A stretch of DNA of 64,000 nucleotides from Burkholderiales bacterium. GTDB lineage: Bacteria; Pseudomonadota; Gammaproteobacteria; Burkholderiales; Burkholderiaceae_C. This document shows positions 18,715 through 30,601 of this stretch, one piece after another; position 1 is the stretch's first letter, and each line of letters begins with the position of its first letter. The stretch lies in assembly GCA_030604135.1 (NCBI GenBank), contig JAUVWL010000001.1:248001-312000 (forward strand), written 5' to 3'. The position numbers were made by a program, and so were the translations under genes. The notes beneath the pieces were generated by a model. It was not told where the DNA came from, ran no database searches, and saw only the letters and a program-made list of their open reading frames with translations.

Positions 18715-19315
18715 GCAGGCGCGGTTCGCGTGGGACGGGCCGGGTCTCGTGGCGGGTGTGGACGAGGCGGGCAGGGGTCCCTTGGCCGGACCCGTGGTGG
18801 CCGCTGCGGTCATTCTGGACGACCGCGCGCCCATTCATGGACTGGCCGATTCGAAGAAGCTGACGGCCCGACAGCGCGACCGACTCTACGATGAAATCCG
18901 GGCCAAAGCGCTGTGCTGCAGTGTGGCGCATGCCTCTGTCGACGAAATCGATGCGCTGAACATTCTTCAGGCCACCCTGCTGGCCATGCGGCGCGCCGTC
19001 CAGGGCCTGCGGCTGAAGCCGGGCAAGGTGCTGGTGGATGGCAATCGTTTGCCCGCGCTGGACATCCTGGCCGAGGCTGTGGTGGGCGGAGATGCCACCG
19101 TCAAGGCCATATCTGCCGCGTCGATTCTGGCCAAAGTGACGAGGGACCGTCTGCTGCAGGAACTGCACGAGCGCCATCCCGATTACGGCTTTGACCGCCA
19201 CAAGGGTTATGGCACGGCCCAGCATCTGGATGCCTTGAGGCGCCTGGGGCCCTTGCCCGAGCACCGGCGTTCGTTTGCGCCGGTTGCCCATATGCTGGCC
19301 TCTTTGTCCCGATGA
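18686..19315 (+). CDS. rnhB: ribonuclease HII
   Basis: Cleaves RNA in RNA-DNA hybrids and at single ribonucleotides misincorporated in DNA. The gene gives 209 residues from the ATG at 18686 (MRSKKFLQ), which lies inside the lpxB 3' end. A TTG at 18704 is an alternative. Motifs are [19 protein letters not shown] with the catalytic Asp26-Glu27, [20 protein letters not shown], and [13 protein letters not shown]. The lpxB-rnhB pairing is common in proteobacteria. The stop overlaps the downstream methyltransferase ATG. Confidence 0.95.
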   Translation: MRSKKFLQAEQARFAWDGPGLVAGVDEAGRGPLAGPVVAAAVILDDRAPIHGLADSKKLTARQRDRLYDEIRAKALCCSVAHASVDEIDALNILQATLLAMRRAVQGLRLKPGKVLVDGNRLPALDILAEAVVGGDATVKAISAASILAKVTRDRLLQELHERHPDYGFDRHKGYGTAQHLDALRRLGPLPEHRRSFAPVAHMLASLSR

Positions 19316-20094
19316 ACGAACCACAACGCATCCTGTCCCGCGACAACCCCTTGCTCAAGCGTTTGCGCATGCAGGCGCAGGACAACACGGCCTATCGCAA
19401 GAGCGGACAGGTCTGGCTGGAGGGCGATCATCTTTGCCGGGCACTGCTGGCGCGGGGCTTGCGTCCGCTGAGGTCGGTCTTCACCGAAGCGGGGTGGGAG
19501 CGTTCCGCCCCCGAGGTCCGGCAGGCCTGTGAGCATCCGGTGCTGTTGTCGCCCGAACTGATGGCAGGAATCAGTGGTCTGGAATCACCGGCCGACATGG
19601 GCTTCGTGGTCCAGTTGCCGGCATCGGGCGTGCTTGTCCCGGATGCACCCACCGTGGTGTTGGATCGACTGCAAGACGCCGGCAATGTGGGGTCGGTGCT
19701 GCGCAGTGCCGCTGCCTTCGGGTTCCGGCAGGTTGTGGCGATCAAGGGAACCGCTGCGCTGTGGTCTCCCAAGGTGCTCAGGTCTGCGATGGGCGCCCAT
19801 TTTGGTCTGTCTCTTTCAGAAGGGCATGCGTCGTCCGATCTGCAGGCTCTTTCAGTTCCTCTGCTGGTCACCAGCTCCCATCGCGGACAATGCTTGCATG
19901 AAGCCTCTCTGCCCTGGCCATGTGCCTGGGTGCTGGGTCATGAAGGGCAGGGCATCGCCCCGGATCTGGAGGCCATGGCCAAGGTGGCGGTGCGAATTGC
20001 ACAGCCCGGTGGCGAAGAGTCGCTGAATGTGGCCGCGGCGGCAGCCATCTGCCTGCATGCCAGCGCCGTGTCGGCAAGTCTGGCACATGGCTGA
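19312..20094 (+). CDS. TrmH/SpoU-family RNA 2'-O-methyltransferase
   Basis: SPOUT-class S-adenosylmethionine-dependent RNA methyltransferase, 260 residues. The N-terminal substrate-binding part (about 1-105, starting [18 protein letters not shown]) resembles the L30e-like domain of RlmB-type enzymes. The catalytic knot shows [32 protein letters not shown] and [15 protein letters not shown], the three family motifs. The target (23S rRNA or tRNA) cannot be assigned from sequence alone, so no symbol is given. It overlaps rnhB by four bases and ends the long envelope gene run; a new promoter for carA follows. Confidence 0.9.
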   Translation: MNEPQRILSRDNPLLKRLRMQAQDNTAYRKSGQVWLEGDHLCRALLARGLRPLRSVFTEAGWERSAPEVRQACEHPVLLSPELMAGISGLESPADMGFVVQLPASGVLVPDAPTVVLDRLQDAGNVGSVLRSAAAFGFRQVVAIKGTAALWSPKVLRSAMGAHFGLSLSEGHASSDLQALSVPLLVTSSHRGQCLHEASLPWPCAWVLGHEGQGIAPDLEAMAKVAVRIAQPGGEESLNVAAAAAICLHASAVSASLAHG

Positions 20095-20146
20095 CGAAAG
20101 ACCCGTCTGAAGGGCGTCTGCCAGGAAAGTGCGATGCCGCGCGCGC

Positions 20147-20152
20147 TATAAT
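20147..20152 (+). promoter_or_regulatory. -10 box of the car operon
   Basis: Perfect TATAAT in the 233-bp gap between the RNA methyltransferase gene and carA. No good -35 is visible upstream, which is mostly GC. Transcription would begin near 20159, giving a leader of about 170 nt. carAB operons are commonly regulated by pyrimidines and arginine, but I see no clear operator here. Confidence 0.5.
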
Positions 20153-20327
20153 TTGAAGGTTTACCCACAATCGGCGCCACCCGCAGGCGCCCGCCCTGGC
20201 AAAGGCCTTTGAGCCACTTGCCTTTCCCGTTCAACCGGCCTGCCGGTTCACCGGGTGTCCCGGTCCGACAATGGCCGAGTCAAGTCCCGGCGGGCGTGGG
20301 TGCGCGCATCAACTTCTGGAGAATTCC

Positions 20328-21488
20328 GTGCTGCCCGTCCACCCGAAAGCCATCCTAGCGCTCGCAGACGGCACGGTCTTTACCGGCATTTCCATCGGTG
20401 CCACTGGCCAGGCCACCGGCGAGGTGGTGTTCAACACCTCCATCACCGGCTACCAGGAAATCCTCACCGATCCGAGCTACTGCCAGCAGATCGTCACGCT
20501 CACGTACCCGCACATCGGCAACACCGGTGTCAACCGTGAAGACGTTGAAGCCGACCACATTCACGCGGCCGGCCTGATCATCAAAGACCTGCCACTTCTG
20601 GCTTCCAACTTCCGCTGTGAGGAAACCCTCACGCAGTACCTGCAGCGCGAAGGCACGGTGGCCATCGCGGACCTGGACACCCGTGCCCTGACCCGCCTGC
20701 TGCGCACCAAGGGCGCCCAGAATGGCTGCATCCTGGCCCTGGCGGCAGGTGAGACCCTGACCGATGCGCATCGGTCCCAGGCCATCGCCGCGGCCCAGGC
20801 GGCTCCCAGCATGTCGGGGCAGGACCTGGCCCAGGTGGTCTCCAGTGAAGAGCCCTACCCGTGGACCCAGACCGAGTGGCAGCTGGGCTTCGGCTACGGC
20901 GAGCAGATCGCGCCCAGGTTCCATGTCGTTGCCTACGACTTCGGTGTGAAGAAAAACATCCTGCGCATGCTGGCCCAGCGCGGATGCAAGATCACTGTCG
21001 TGCCTGCAAAGACACCGGCTGCCGATGTGTTCAAGCTCAAGCCCAACGGCGTCTTTCTGTCCAATGGCCCGGGTGACCCGGAGCCTTGCGACTACGCCAT
21101 CGCTGCTGCGCGCGAGATCATTGACAGTGGCCTGCCGACCTTCGGCATCTGCCTGGGTCACCAGATCATGGCCCTGGCCAGTGGCGCGAAGACCTTCAAG
21201 ATGAAGTTCGGCCACCATGGGGCCAACCACCCGGTCAAGGACCTGGATTCGGGACGGGTGAGCATCACCAGCCAGAACCATGGTTTTGCGGTGGACGAGA
21301 AAGGCCTGCCGCCGAACCTGCGTGCCACCCACGTGAGCCTATTTGACGGCACGCTGCAGGGCTTGGCGCGCACCGACAAACCGGCGTTCTGCTTCCAGGG
21401 TCACCCCGAGGCCTCCCCTGGCCCGCACGACATTGGCTACCTGTTCGACCGGTTCATCGGCCTGATGCAGGAGCGCGCGAGCGCCTGA
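20328..21488 (+). CDS. carA: carbamoyl-phosphate synthase small subunit
   Basis: Glutamine amidotransferase subunit that releases ammonia for CarB; makes carbamoyl phosphate for arginine and pyrimidines. From the GTG at 20328 it has 386 residues, close to E. coli's 382. That start is preceded by TGGAGA at ideal spacing and gives [18 protein letters not shown]; a longer frame from 20271 adds unconserved residues. The C-terminal class I domain shows [13 protein letters not shown] with the nucleophilic Cys, and HPEASPGP. It is separated from carB by a small unknown gene. Confidence 0.96.
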   Translation: MLPVHPKAILALADGTVFTGISIGATGQATGEVVFNTSITGYQEILTDPSYCQQIVTLTYPHIGNTGVNREDVEADHIHAAGLIIKDLPLLASNFRCEETLTQYLQREGTVAIADLDTRALTRLLRTKGAQNGCILALAAGETLTDAHRSQAIAAAQAAPSMSGQDLAQVVSSEEPYPWTQTEWQLGFGYGEQIAPRFHVVAYDFGVKKNILRMLAQRGCKITVVPAKTPAADVFKLKPNGVFLSNGPGDPEPCDYAIAAAREIIDSGLPTFGICLGHQIMALASGAKTFKMKFGHHGANHPVKDLDSGRVSITSQNHGFAVDEKGLPPNLRATHVSLFDGTLQGLARTDKPAFCFQGHPEASPGPHDIGYLFDRFIGLMQERASA

Positions 21489-21502
21489 CCCACGGAGCCG
21501 CC

Positions 21503-21865
21503 ATGAAGCTGTTCAGTTTTCCCGTCTTCGCCGTTGAAAAGGCGATTGCCAAGCGCATGCTCACGCTGGAGCCCCCGCACAAGGACTGGTTTGCCCAGCG
21601 CTGGGCGCAAAAGCCCTATCGAAAGGCCTTCATCGAGAACAAGGCCATGCCGCTGGTGACCTTGCTGGCCAAGGGCAAGACCTGGGACGACGACACCTTC
21701 AGCACCGAGATGGCCGCCTGGGACGCCCGGTTCTACCCGGCCGAGGTGGAGGTGCTGCGACCGATCATCGAGGGCGACGGCCTGCTGCAGCTGATGCAGA
21801 AAAACGTGCCGGCCGAGCGTGTGCAGGCCTTGCTGAACAAACTGGAAACCCAGCGTCAGGGCTGA
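21503..21865 (+). CDS. hypothetical protein between carA and carB
   Basis: I do not recognise this 120-residue protein. It starts with ATG at 21503, 14 bp after carA and with GGAG upstream, and ends 33 bp before carB, so it is almost certainly cotranscribed. The protein is soluble-looking: no signal peptide or membrane helix, rich in Trp, Lys and Glu, with an amphipathic C-terminal helix (VPAERVQALLNKLETQ). Codon use is GC3-rich like its neighbours, supporting a real gene. A role in carbamoyl-phosphate synthesis is suggested only by position. Confidence 0.8.
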   Translation: MKLFSFPVFAVEKAIAKRMLTLEPPHKDWFAQRWAQKPYRKAFIENKAMPLVTLLAKGKTWDDDTFSTEMAAWDARFYPAEVEVLRPIIEGDGLLQLMQKNVPAERVQALLNKLETQRQG

Positions 21866-21898
21866 AGGGCCCTGACGCCACGATATTTACAGAGAACC

Positions 21899-25183
<3,285 letters not shown>

Positions 25184-25243
25184 ACCCATCCCATGCAGGG
25201 CAATCCCTGAGCGTTCGCCGGCAAGCGTGCGCAGATTTCAGGG

Positions 25244-25249
25244 CATAAT
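25244..25249 (+). promoter_or_regulatory. possible -10 box upstream of greA
   Basis: CATAAT matches five of six consensus bases in the gap between carB and greA. No clear -35 is present. A start near 25256 would put the hairpin at 25262-25285 at the extreme 5' end of the greA leader. Confidence 0.35.
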
Positions 25250-25261
25250 GTCCTCACGAAG

Positions 25262-25296
25262 CCGCCGACCGGAAACGATCGGCGGTTTGCTTTTTG
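25262..25296 (+). terminator. terminator between carB and greA
   Basis: CCGCCGA (25262-25268) pairs with TCGGCGG (25279-25285) around CCGGAAACGA, followed by TTTGCTTTTTG. This is a convincing intrinsic terminator. It may end the car transcript, or, if the CATAAT at 25244 is used, stop a short greA leader RNA. Confidence 0.75.
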
Positions 25297-25333
25297 TCGA
25301 GGGGCGCGTACCCCCAGTCAGCGGAGACCACAC

Positions 25334-25810
25334 ATGTCCACCTTCCCCATCACCAAGCGCGGTGCCGAGCAACTCAAGGCCGAACTGCATCGGCTCAAGA
25401 CGGTGGACCGTCCGGCCGTCATTCAGGCCATTGCCGATGCGCGCGCTCAGGGTGATCTGAGCGAAAACGCCGACTACGATGCCGCCAAGGAACGCCAGGG
25501 CTTCATCGAAGGCCGAATCGCCGAGATCGAGGGCAAGCTCTCGGCGGCCCAGATCATTGACCCCAGTACCCTGGATGCCGGCGGTCGCGTGGTCTTCGGC
25601 AGCACGGTCGATCTGGAAGATGAAGAGTCGGGCAAGTCCGTGACCTACCAGATCGTGGGTGAAGACGAAGCCGACCTGAAGCTGGGCCTGATCAATGTGG
25701 GCAGCCCCATCGCTCGTGCGCTGATTGGCAAAGAAGAGGGTGACGTGGCCGAGGTTCAGGCACCCGGTGGCACGCGCCGCTACGAGGTGGTGGCTGTGCG
25801 TTACGAGTGA
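25334..25810 (+). CDS. greA: transcription elongation factor GreA
   Basis: Stimulates RNA polymerase's own transcript cleavage to rescue backtracked complexes. It has 158 residues. The N-terminal coiled coil (about 1-75) begins [20 protein letters not shown] and contains [20 protein letters not shown] with the acidic tip residues. The C-terminal FKBP-like domain holds [14 protein letters not shown] and [14 protein letters not shown]. It follows carB as in several proteobacteria. A terminator-like hairpin lies 38-72 bp upstream of its ATG. Confidence 0.97.
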   Translation: MSTFPITKRGAEQLKAELHRLKTVDRPAVIQAIADARAQGDLSENADYDAAKERQGFIEGRIAEIEGKLSAAQIIDPSTLDAGGRVVFGSTVDLEDEESGKSVTYQIVGEDEADLKLGLINVGSPIARALIGKEEGDVAEVQAPGGTRRYEVVAVRYE

Positions 25811-25814
25811 CACC

Positions 25815-26285
25815 ATGCAGCGCCTGGGTCTTTTTCTGGCGGCGCTTTGGTGGGGCGGCATCTCGGCCCTGAGCTTTCTGGCTGTCCCGACCCTGTTCGC
25901 CAAGCTGGGGGGGCCGGCGCTGGCGGGGCCGGTGGCCGCCCAACTGTTTTCGTACCAGAGTTACGCAGGGCTGGTGATTGGCATGGCTTTGCTGATCCTC
26001 CTGCGCCGGGACCGCAGTCGGGCACAGTTTCGCCTGCCCGATGACGCGGTTGAGACGGCAGGCGCCGATCTCGTGCGCATGCAGCAAAGCCTGACCACCA
26101 TGGGATTTGTGCTGTTGGGCATGTTGCTGGCCATGGTGCAGGAGTTCGGCGTGGCCCAGAAGATCGTCACAGCCCGGGCCACCGGCGGCGATTTGCGCCT
26201 CTGGCATGGTGTCGGGACTCTGATGGTGCTCGGGCAGTGGCTGTGTGCCGGCGCCGTGTTGTTTCGGCTGTCCAGACGGTTCTAA
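25815..26285 (+). CDS. DUF4149-type integral membrane protein
   Basis: Predicted inner-membrane protein of 156 residues with about four hydrophobic helices: LGLFLAALWWGGISALSFLA near the start, YAGLVIGMALLILL, MGFVLLGMLLAMV, and VLGQWLCAGAVLF at the end. The general pattern resembles DUF4149 / TMEM205-like proteins; function is unknown. The ATG at 25815 is four bases after the greA stop; the frame stays open upstream into greA, but those residues are not membrane-like. It converges on folD with a 47-bp gap. Confidence 0.75.
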   Translation: MQRLGLFLAALWWGGISALSFLAVPTLFAKLGGPALAGPVAAQLFSYQSYAGLVIGMALLILLRRDRSRAQFRLPDDAVETAGADLVRMQQSLTTMGFVLLGMLLAMVQEFGVAQKIVTARATGGDLRLWHGVGTLMVLGQWLCAGAVLFRLSRRF

Positions 26286-26332
26286 GCAGCTGCAGCGGTG
26301 GCCTGCAAGGCACGCCGAAGGCCGCGCGGGGC

Positions 26333-27178
26333 TTACTTCTTTTCTGCCGACTCAAGCGTATTCACCATCAGCATGGTGATGGTCATCGGTCCGACGCCGC
26401 CGGGAACCGGGGTGATGTAGCCCGCCACTTCCCTGACACCCGCAAAATCCACGTCGCCACAGAGCTTGCCCTCGTCGTTGCGGTTCATGCCCACGTCCAG
26501 TACCACGGCCCCGGGTTTGACCATGTCGGCGGTCAGCACGTTGCGCTTGCCCACGGCGGCGACAACGACGTCGGCCTGCAGGGTCATGGCCTTGAGGTCG
26601 GTTGTGGCACTGTGGCAGATGGTCACTGTGGCATTCTTGTGCAGCAGCATCATCGCCATGGGCTTGCCCACGATATTGCTGCGGCCGATGACCACCGCGT
26701 GCTTGCCGCGCAGGTCGTAGTTGATGGACTCCAGCATCTTCATGCAGCCGTAGGGCGTGCAGGGCCAGAAGCCGGGCAGGCCGGTCATCAGTGCGCCGGC
26801 GCTGGCCACATGAAACCCGTCCACGTCCTTGTCCGGCGAGATCGTTTCAATCACTTTCTGGGCATCCATGTGCGGGGGCAGGGGTAGCTGCACCAGGATG
26901 CCGTGAATGGAAGGGTCCTGATTCAGGGCCTGCACCCGATCCAGCAATTGAGCCTCGGTCATGGAGGCAGGATAGGTCTCCAGCAAAGAATGCATGCCGG
27001 TCTCGTTGCAGGCCTTCACCTTGTTGCGGACATAGACGGCCGAGGCGGGATCGTCACCGACCAGAATGACAGCCAGGCCGGGTGTGACACCCCGCGCCTT
27101 GAGGGTCTGGACGCGCGCGGCAATGTCGGTGCGGATGTGGCGGGAGAGAGCAATGCCGTCGATAAGCTGGGCACTCAT
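26333..27178 (-). CDS. folD: bifunctional methylenetetrahydrofolate dehydrogenase / cyclohydrolase
   Basis: Interconverts 5,10-methylene-THF and 10-formyl-THF with NADP+. It has 281 residues. Motifs are [21 protein letters not shown] with the catalytic Lys, [47 protein letters not shown] and the C-terminal [11 protein letters not shown]. The ATG at 27178 (MSAQLIDG) fits the family; an upstream in-frame start is not needed. It lies downstream of the two-component genes but is separated from them by a strong minus-strand terminator, so it is probably transcribed on its own. Confidence 0.96.
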   Translation of the reverse strand: MSAQLIDGIALSRHIRTDIAARVQTLKARGVTPGLAVILVGDDPASAVYVRNKVKACNETGMHSLLETYPASMTEAQLLDRVQALNQDPSIHGILVQLPLPPHMDAQKVIETISPDKDVDGFHVASAGALMTGLPGFWPCTPYGCMKMLESINYDLRGKHAVVIGRSNIVGKPMAMMLLHKNATVTICHSATTDLKAMTLQADVVVAAVGKRNVLTADMVKPGAVVLDVGMNRNDEGKLCGDVDFAGVREVAGYITPVPGGVGPMTITMLMVNTLESAEKK

Positions 27179-27210
27179 TTTTGTGTCTTTCAGGGGCGGT
27201 GCAATTGAAT

Positions 27211-27237
27211 GAAAAACGCCCGCGGAATCGCGGGCGT
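27211..27237 (-). terminator. terminator of the two-component operon
   Basis: Read on the minus strand, ACGCCCGCG pairs perfectly over nine bases with CGCGGGCGT around a four-base loop, followed by a run of five T. It stands between the response-regulator stop and folD, separating the two units. Confidence 0.85.
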
Positions 27238-27260
27238 GCGATGTTGCCTGTGTACCGACG

Positions 27261-27887
27261 TCAGACCTTGGCCGGGCTCTGTCCCAGCGCAATCTTGAGC
27301 AGGTCTGCCACGGTGTTGGCGCCCAGCTTTTCCATGATGTTGGCGCGGTGCGCTTCCACCGTCTTGATGCTGATGCCCAGATCGTCAGCGATCTGTTTGT
27401 TCAGTCGGCCGGCGACGATGCGTTCCAGCACCTGCGCTTCCCGGCTGGTCAGCTTGGAAAGCAGGGCGTCCCGGTTGGCAGCTTCCTGGTGGGTGGCAAA
27501 AGCGTCCCTGGCGCGCTCCAGCATGCGTTCGACCAAGGCGACCAGCTGGTCCTCCTTGAAGGGCTTCTGAATGAAATCGAGGGCGCCGCGCTTCATGGAT
27601 TCCACCGCCATGGGCACATCGCCGTGCCCGGTGATGAAGACGATGGGCAGTGGCGACTGCCGCTCCATCAGGCGCTCCTGCAAGTCCATGCCGCTCATTC
27701 CCCCCATGCGGATGTCGGCGATCAGGCACGCCACCTCGCGGGCATCGTAGCGACTGAGAAAGGCTTCCGCCGACTCGAAGCAGCGAACACGGTAGTCTTT
27801 GCCCTCAAGCAGCCACTGTAGCGAATCACGAACGGCCTCGTCGTCGTCAACAACGTAGACGGTGCCTTTTTTGGGGATCAAACTCAT
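27261..27887 (-). CDS. FixJ/NarL-type response regulator
   Basis: DNA-binding response regulator of 208 residues. The receiver domain covers about 8-125 and contains [13 protein letters not shown] (acidic pocket), phosphoacceptor Asp58 in [16 protein letters not shown] and the conserved Lys in FIQKPF. A LuxR-type helix-turn-helix covers about 140-205 ([20 protein letters not shown], then [20 protein letters not shown]). This is the FixJ/TodT architecture. The ATG at 27887 overlaps the sensor-kinase stop (ATGA), so partner assignment is secure. It is divergent from aceE, whose promoter region is a plausible target. Confidence 0.93.
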   Translation of the reverse strand: MSLIPKKGTVYVVDDDEAVRDSLQWLLEGKDYRVRCFESAEAFLSRYDAREVACLIADIRMGGMSGMDLQERLMERQSPLPIVFITGHGDVPMAVESMKRGALDFIQKPFKEDQLVALVERMLERARDAFATHQEAANRDALLSKLTSREAQVLERIVAGRLNKQIADDLGISIKTVEAHRANIMEKLGANTVADLLKIALGQSPAKV

Positions 27888-30430
27888 CTCGCTCTTTCTG
27901 TGTCGACCGGCGGCTGGACAGAGGATTCGCTCATCTGCAGGCGGGACGCCACTGGAATCCAGAAGCTGAAACAGCACCCCACCACATCCTCGCCATTGTA
28001 GAGGTTCTCAACATGCATCCGGCCATGGTGCGACTCGACAATGCTGCGACACAGCTTGAGCCCGATGCCCATGCCCTCGCTCTTGGTGCTGTAGAAGGCC
28101 TCGTAGATGCGCTCGATCATCTCGGCAGGGACACCATTTCCCGTGTCCCGCACCTCGAACCCAACCACCTCCTGATCGTCCTGGCGCCGGGGAGCCACCC
28201 GCAACTCGACCAGCCGCTCGCCTGGCGGCCGCCCCGCCTGGGCGATGGCCTCGCCGGCGTTCTTGAGCAGGTTGATCAGCACCTGCTCGATCAGGATCGG
28301 GTCCACCATCAGTCGGGGCAAGCGAGCGGCAACATAGGGGGTCAGCCGCACCTGCTGCCGCCGCAACTCAATGTCCGCCAGTTCTATGGCGTTGCTGACC
28401 ATTTGTGCCACATCCGAGAGGGTCGGGTTGGGCTCGCTCCGTTTGACGAAGGCGCGAATGCGCTGAATGATCTGACCCGCTCTTTGGGCCTGACGGGCGG
28501 TTTTGTCCAGGGCGTTGAGCAGTTCGTCCTGCGAGATGCGCTGCTCTTCCAGCCGCGAAATCATGCCGTTGCAGTAGTTGCTGATGGCGGTCAGAGGTTG
28601 ATTGAGTTCGTGCGCCACGCTGGACGCCATTTCCCCCATGGTGATCAGGCGGCTGGCCGTTTGTGCGCGTTCGGCCTGACGCGCGGCCTGCTCCTCGGCA
28701 TTGCGCCGGGGTGTGATGTCACTGGCGATCACCATCTGTGCCAGCCGGCCGTCGACCCAGGTCAGGTAGCGCGTGCGCACCTCGAGCCATCGGTCAAGTT
28801 CCTCGACGAACACCTCGGCGTTCTCGGAACCCGCATCGGTCAGTGTGTCGGTGGGCATGCCAGCAAAAGAATCCACGGCGTCGCCGTCGTCGGGGCTGGG
28901 GCTGGGCTGGTTGCCGGCCAGGTCGACCAGGCGGCGGTGACCCTGCCCGCGGGTGCCGAACCAGAGCCGGTACATCTTGTTGGCAAACAGGACTTCGTCG
29001 CTGCCCAGCGGGGCCACAGAAACTGCCGAATCGAGGCTTTCCAGCACGGTGGTGAACCGTTCGTAGGAGGCGGACAGCTCCTCACGGATGCGTTTGGGCT
29101 CGGTGATGTCAGTCATCGACGTCATCCATCCCGTCTGCACGCCGTGCGGATCGATGAGCGGCGAGACATACATTCGCGCATCGAAGATGCTGCCGTCGCG
29201 TCGTTGCACCCTGACCTCGAAACCTCCAGGCGTTGAACGCCCGTGCAGCTCGTCGTCCAGACGCGCTGCGAGCAGATCGTGGTCCTCTTCTGGCCAGTAG
29301 GGAAAGGGGGCTGTTCGACCGACCAGTTCACTCTCGGTCCAGCCTGTCATGGAGCAAAACGCCGGGTTGACGTAGGTGATGCGTCCTTGCAGATCGAGCG
29401 CCCTCATGCCGGTGAGCATGGAGTTCTCCATGGCCCGGCGGAAATTGGTTTCGGCCACCAGCGCCTGCTGGGCCTGCACGCGTCGTCGGGTGTGACGCCA
29501 TGTCCCGAGCAGCATCCAGACAGTCAGGGCACTGAGTGCGCCGATGACCCAGAAGAACCCGCTGCCCACGATGTCCTGCGAGGTTCGGTAGCCCTGGGCC
29601 TTGAGAATCAGGCCGTTGCCCACGGGTGACACCGGCACCTCATGCTCCAGCGCCTGCTGCGACCAGGGCAGCAGGCGCAGCACCGGGTCGTGGTCCTGCA
29701 GCTGTCCGGCCAGAACGCGTCCTCTGTCGTCCATGAGGGCCACTGCGTAGCGAGCCATGACTTCCGGCGGTATGCCAAAGCGCAGCAGGCCGTCGATCGA
29801 GTACTCACCCATCACGGTTCCGGCAAATCGCCCCTGCTCGCTCAGGGGCACCTGCAACATCAGGCTGGCTTGTCGCGGATCGTCTCCCAGAGGACGTGAA
29901 TAAATGGGTTGGCGCAGGTCTCTTGCGAGGTCAAAAGACCCGTCGGTTTCGCCGGCACCTATGGTGGTCTGAGGCACACGGACCATGGACAGTGGCGCGC
30001 TCGGCGACGCATAGCTGACCACCACGGTGCGACGCGCATCGACCCAGCTGATGGCCTGTACTTCGGGGAACTGGCTGATCAGGGATTCCGCCTGGAACTC
30101 GAACTCCTCGGCTTCGATCTCGCGGTTGCTCAGCTCGCGCGCCAGCCTCATCAGCTGTTCCTGTCGCTCCAGCAGCCGTAGTCTCAGACGCTGCTGGGCA
30201 TATTCAACGTCCCGGGTCACGGCCTCCCGTTCGCGTTCGAGTTCTTCATAGCGCAGATAGGTAATGGCCACCACGATGGCCGACAGGAACAGCAGGACAG
30301 CCAGCAGGGGCCCCAGCGTGGCAAATCGGTCCTGGCGCGAAGGCGGCAGGCGCCGCCACCAGCGGCGCCACCAATTGGCGGGTCCTTTCAAGGCAGCGCC
30401 GCTGGCACCAGGAGCAGGGGAGGGAGTCAT
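27884..30430 (-). CDS. double-PAS membrane sensor histidine kinase
   Basis: Sensor kinase of 848 residues. TM1 is at about 37-59, then a large periplasmic sensor region (about 60-289, Cache-like as in DctB-type kinases) and TM2 (about 290-310). PAS1 follows at about 328-444 (RAMENSMLTGMRALDLQGRI, then NPAFCSMTGW) and a second, degenerate PAS at about 455-574. The dimerisation helix MGEMASSVAHELNQPLTAIS carries the phosphorylated His at about 607. The HATPase domain has NLLKNAGEAI, DTGNGVP and STKSEGMGIGL. The ATG at 30430 is chosen because the hydrophobic anchor then sits normally. The ligand is unknown. Its position beside the pyruvate dehydrogenase operon hints at sensing a carboxylate, by inference only. 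Confidence 0.9.
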   Translation of the reverse strand: MTPSPAPGASGAALKGPANWWRRWWRRLPPSRQDRFATLGPLLAVLLFLSAIVVAITYLRYEELEREREAVTRDVEYAQQRLRLRLLERQEQLMRLARELSNREIEAEEFEFQAESLISQFPEVQAISWVDARRTVVVSYASPSAPLSMVRVPQTTIGAGETDGSFDLARDLRQPIYSRPLGDDPRQASLMLQVPLSEQGRFAGTVMGEYSIDGLLRFGIPPEVMARYAVALMDDRGRVLAGQLQDHDPVLRLLPWSQQALEHEVPVSPVGNGLILKAQGYRTSQDIVGSGFFWVIGALSALTVWMLLGTWRHTRRRVQAQQALVAETNFRRAMENSMLTGMRALDLQGRITYVNPAFCSMTGWTESELVGRTAPFPYWPEEDHDLLAARLDDELHGRSTPGGFEVRVQRRDGSIFDARMYVSPLIDPHGVQTGWMTSMTDITEPKRIREELSASYERFTTVLESLDSAVSVAPLGSDEVLFANKMYRLWFGTRGQGHRRLVDLAGNQPSPSPDDGDAVDSFAGMPTDTLTDAGSENAEVFVEELDRWLEVRTRYLTWVDGRLAQMVIASDITPRRNAEEQAARQAERAQTASRLITMGEMASSVAHELNQPLTAISNYCNGMISRLEEQRISQDELLNALDKTARQAQRAGQIIQRIRAFVKRSEPNPTLSDVAQMVSNAIELADIELRRQQVRLTPYVAARLPRLMVDPILIEQVLINLLKNAGEAIAQAGRPPGERLVELRVAPRRQDDQEVVGFEVRDTGNGVPAEMIERIYEAFYSTKSEGMGIGLKLCRSIVESHHGRMHVENLYNGEDVVGCCFSFWIPVASRLQMSESSVQPPVDTERAR

Positions 30431-30492
30431 CAGCTGCAAGTCTAAGTGAAGGCGGATGGCCCAACACGCCCATGCACAGCCTTCGAGTGCCA

Positions 30493-30519
30493 CAATATGA
30501 AATTGCATACCTCATATTG
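30493..30519. promoter_or_regulatory. candidate operator between the sensor kinase and aceE
   Basis: Perfect inverted repeat CAATATGA (30493-30500) / TCATATTG (30512-30519) with an 11-bp spacer, so half-sites are about two helical turns apart. It lies in an AT-rich island, 83 bp before the aceE ATG and 63 bp from the kinase ATG. It could bind the adjacent FixJ-type regulator or another pyruvate-responsive factor; this is unproven. Confidence 0.55.
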
Positions 30520-30601
30520 AAATCTGAAAACATCTGTGCAAAAATCCGTCACACTGCGCCAAAAACGCATCTCACTTTGCACCAACCGACAGGAGACAAG
30601 C

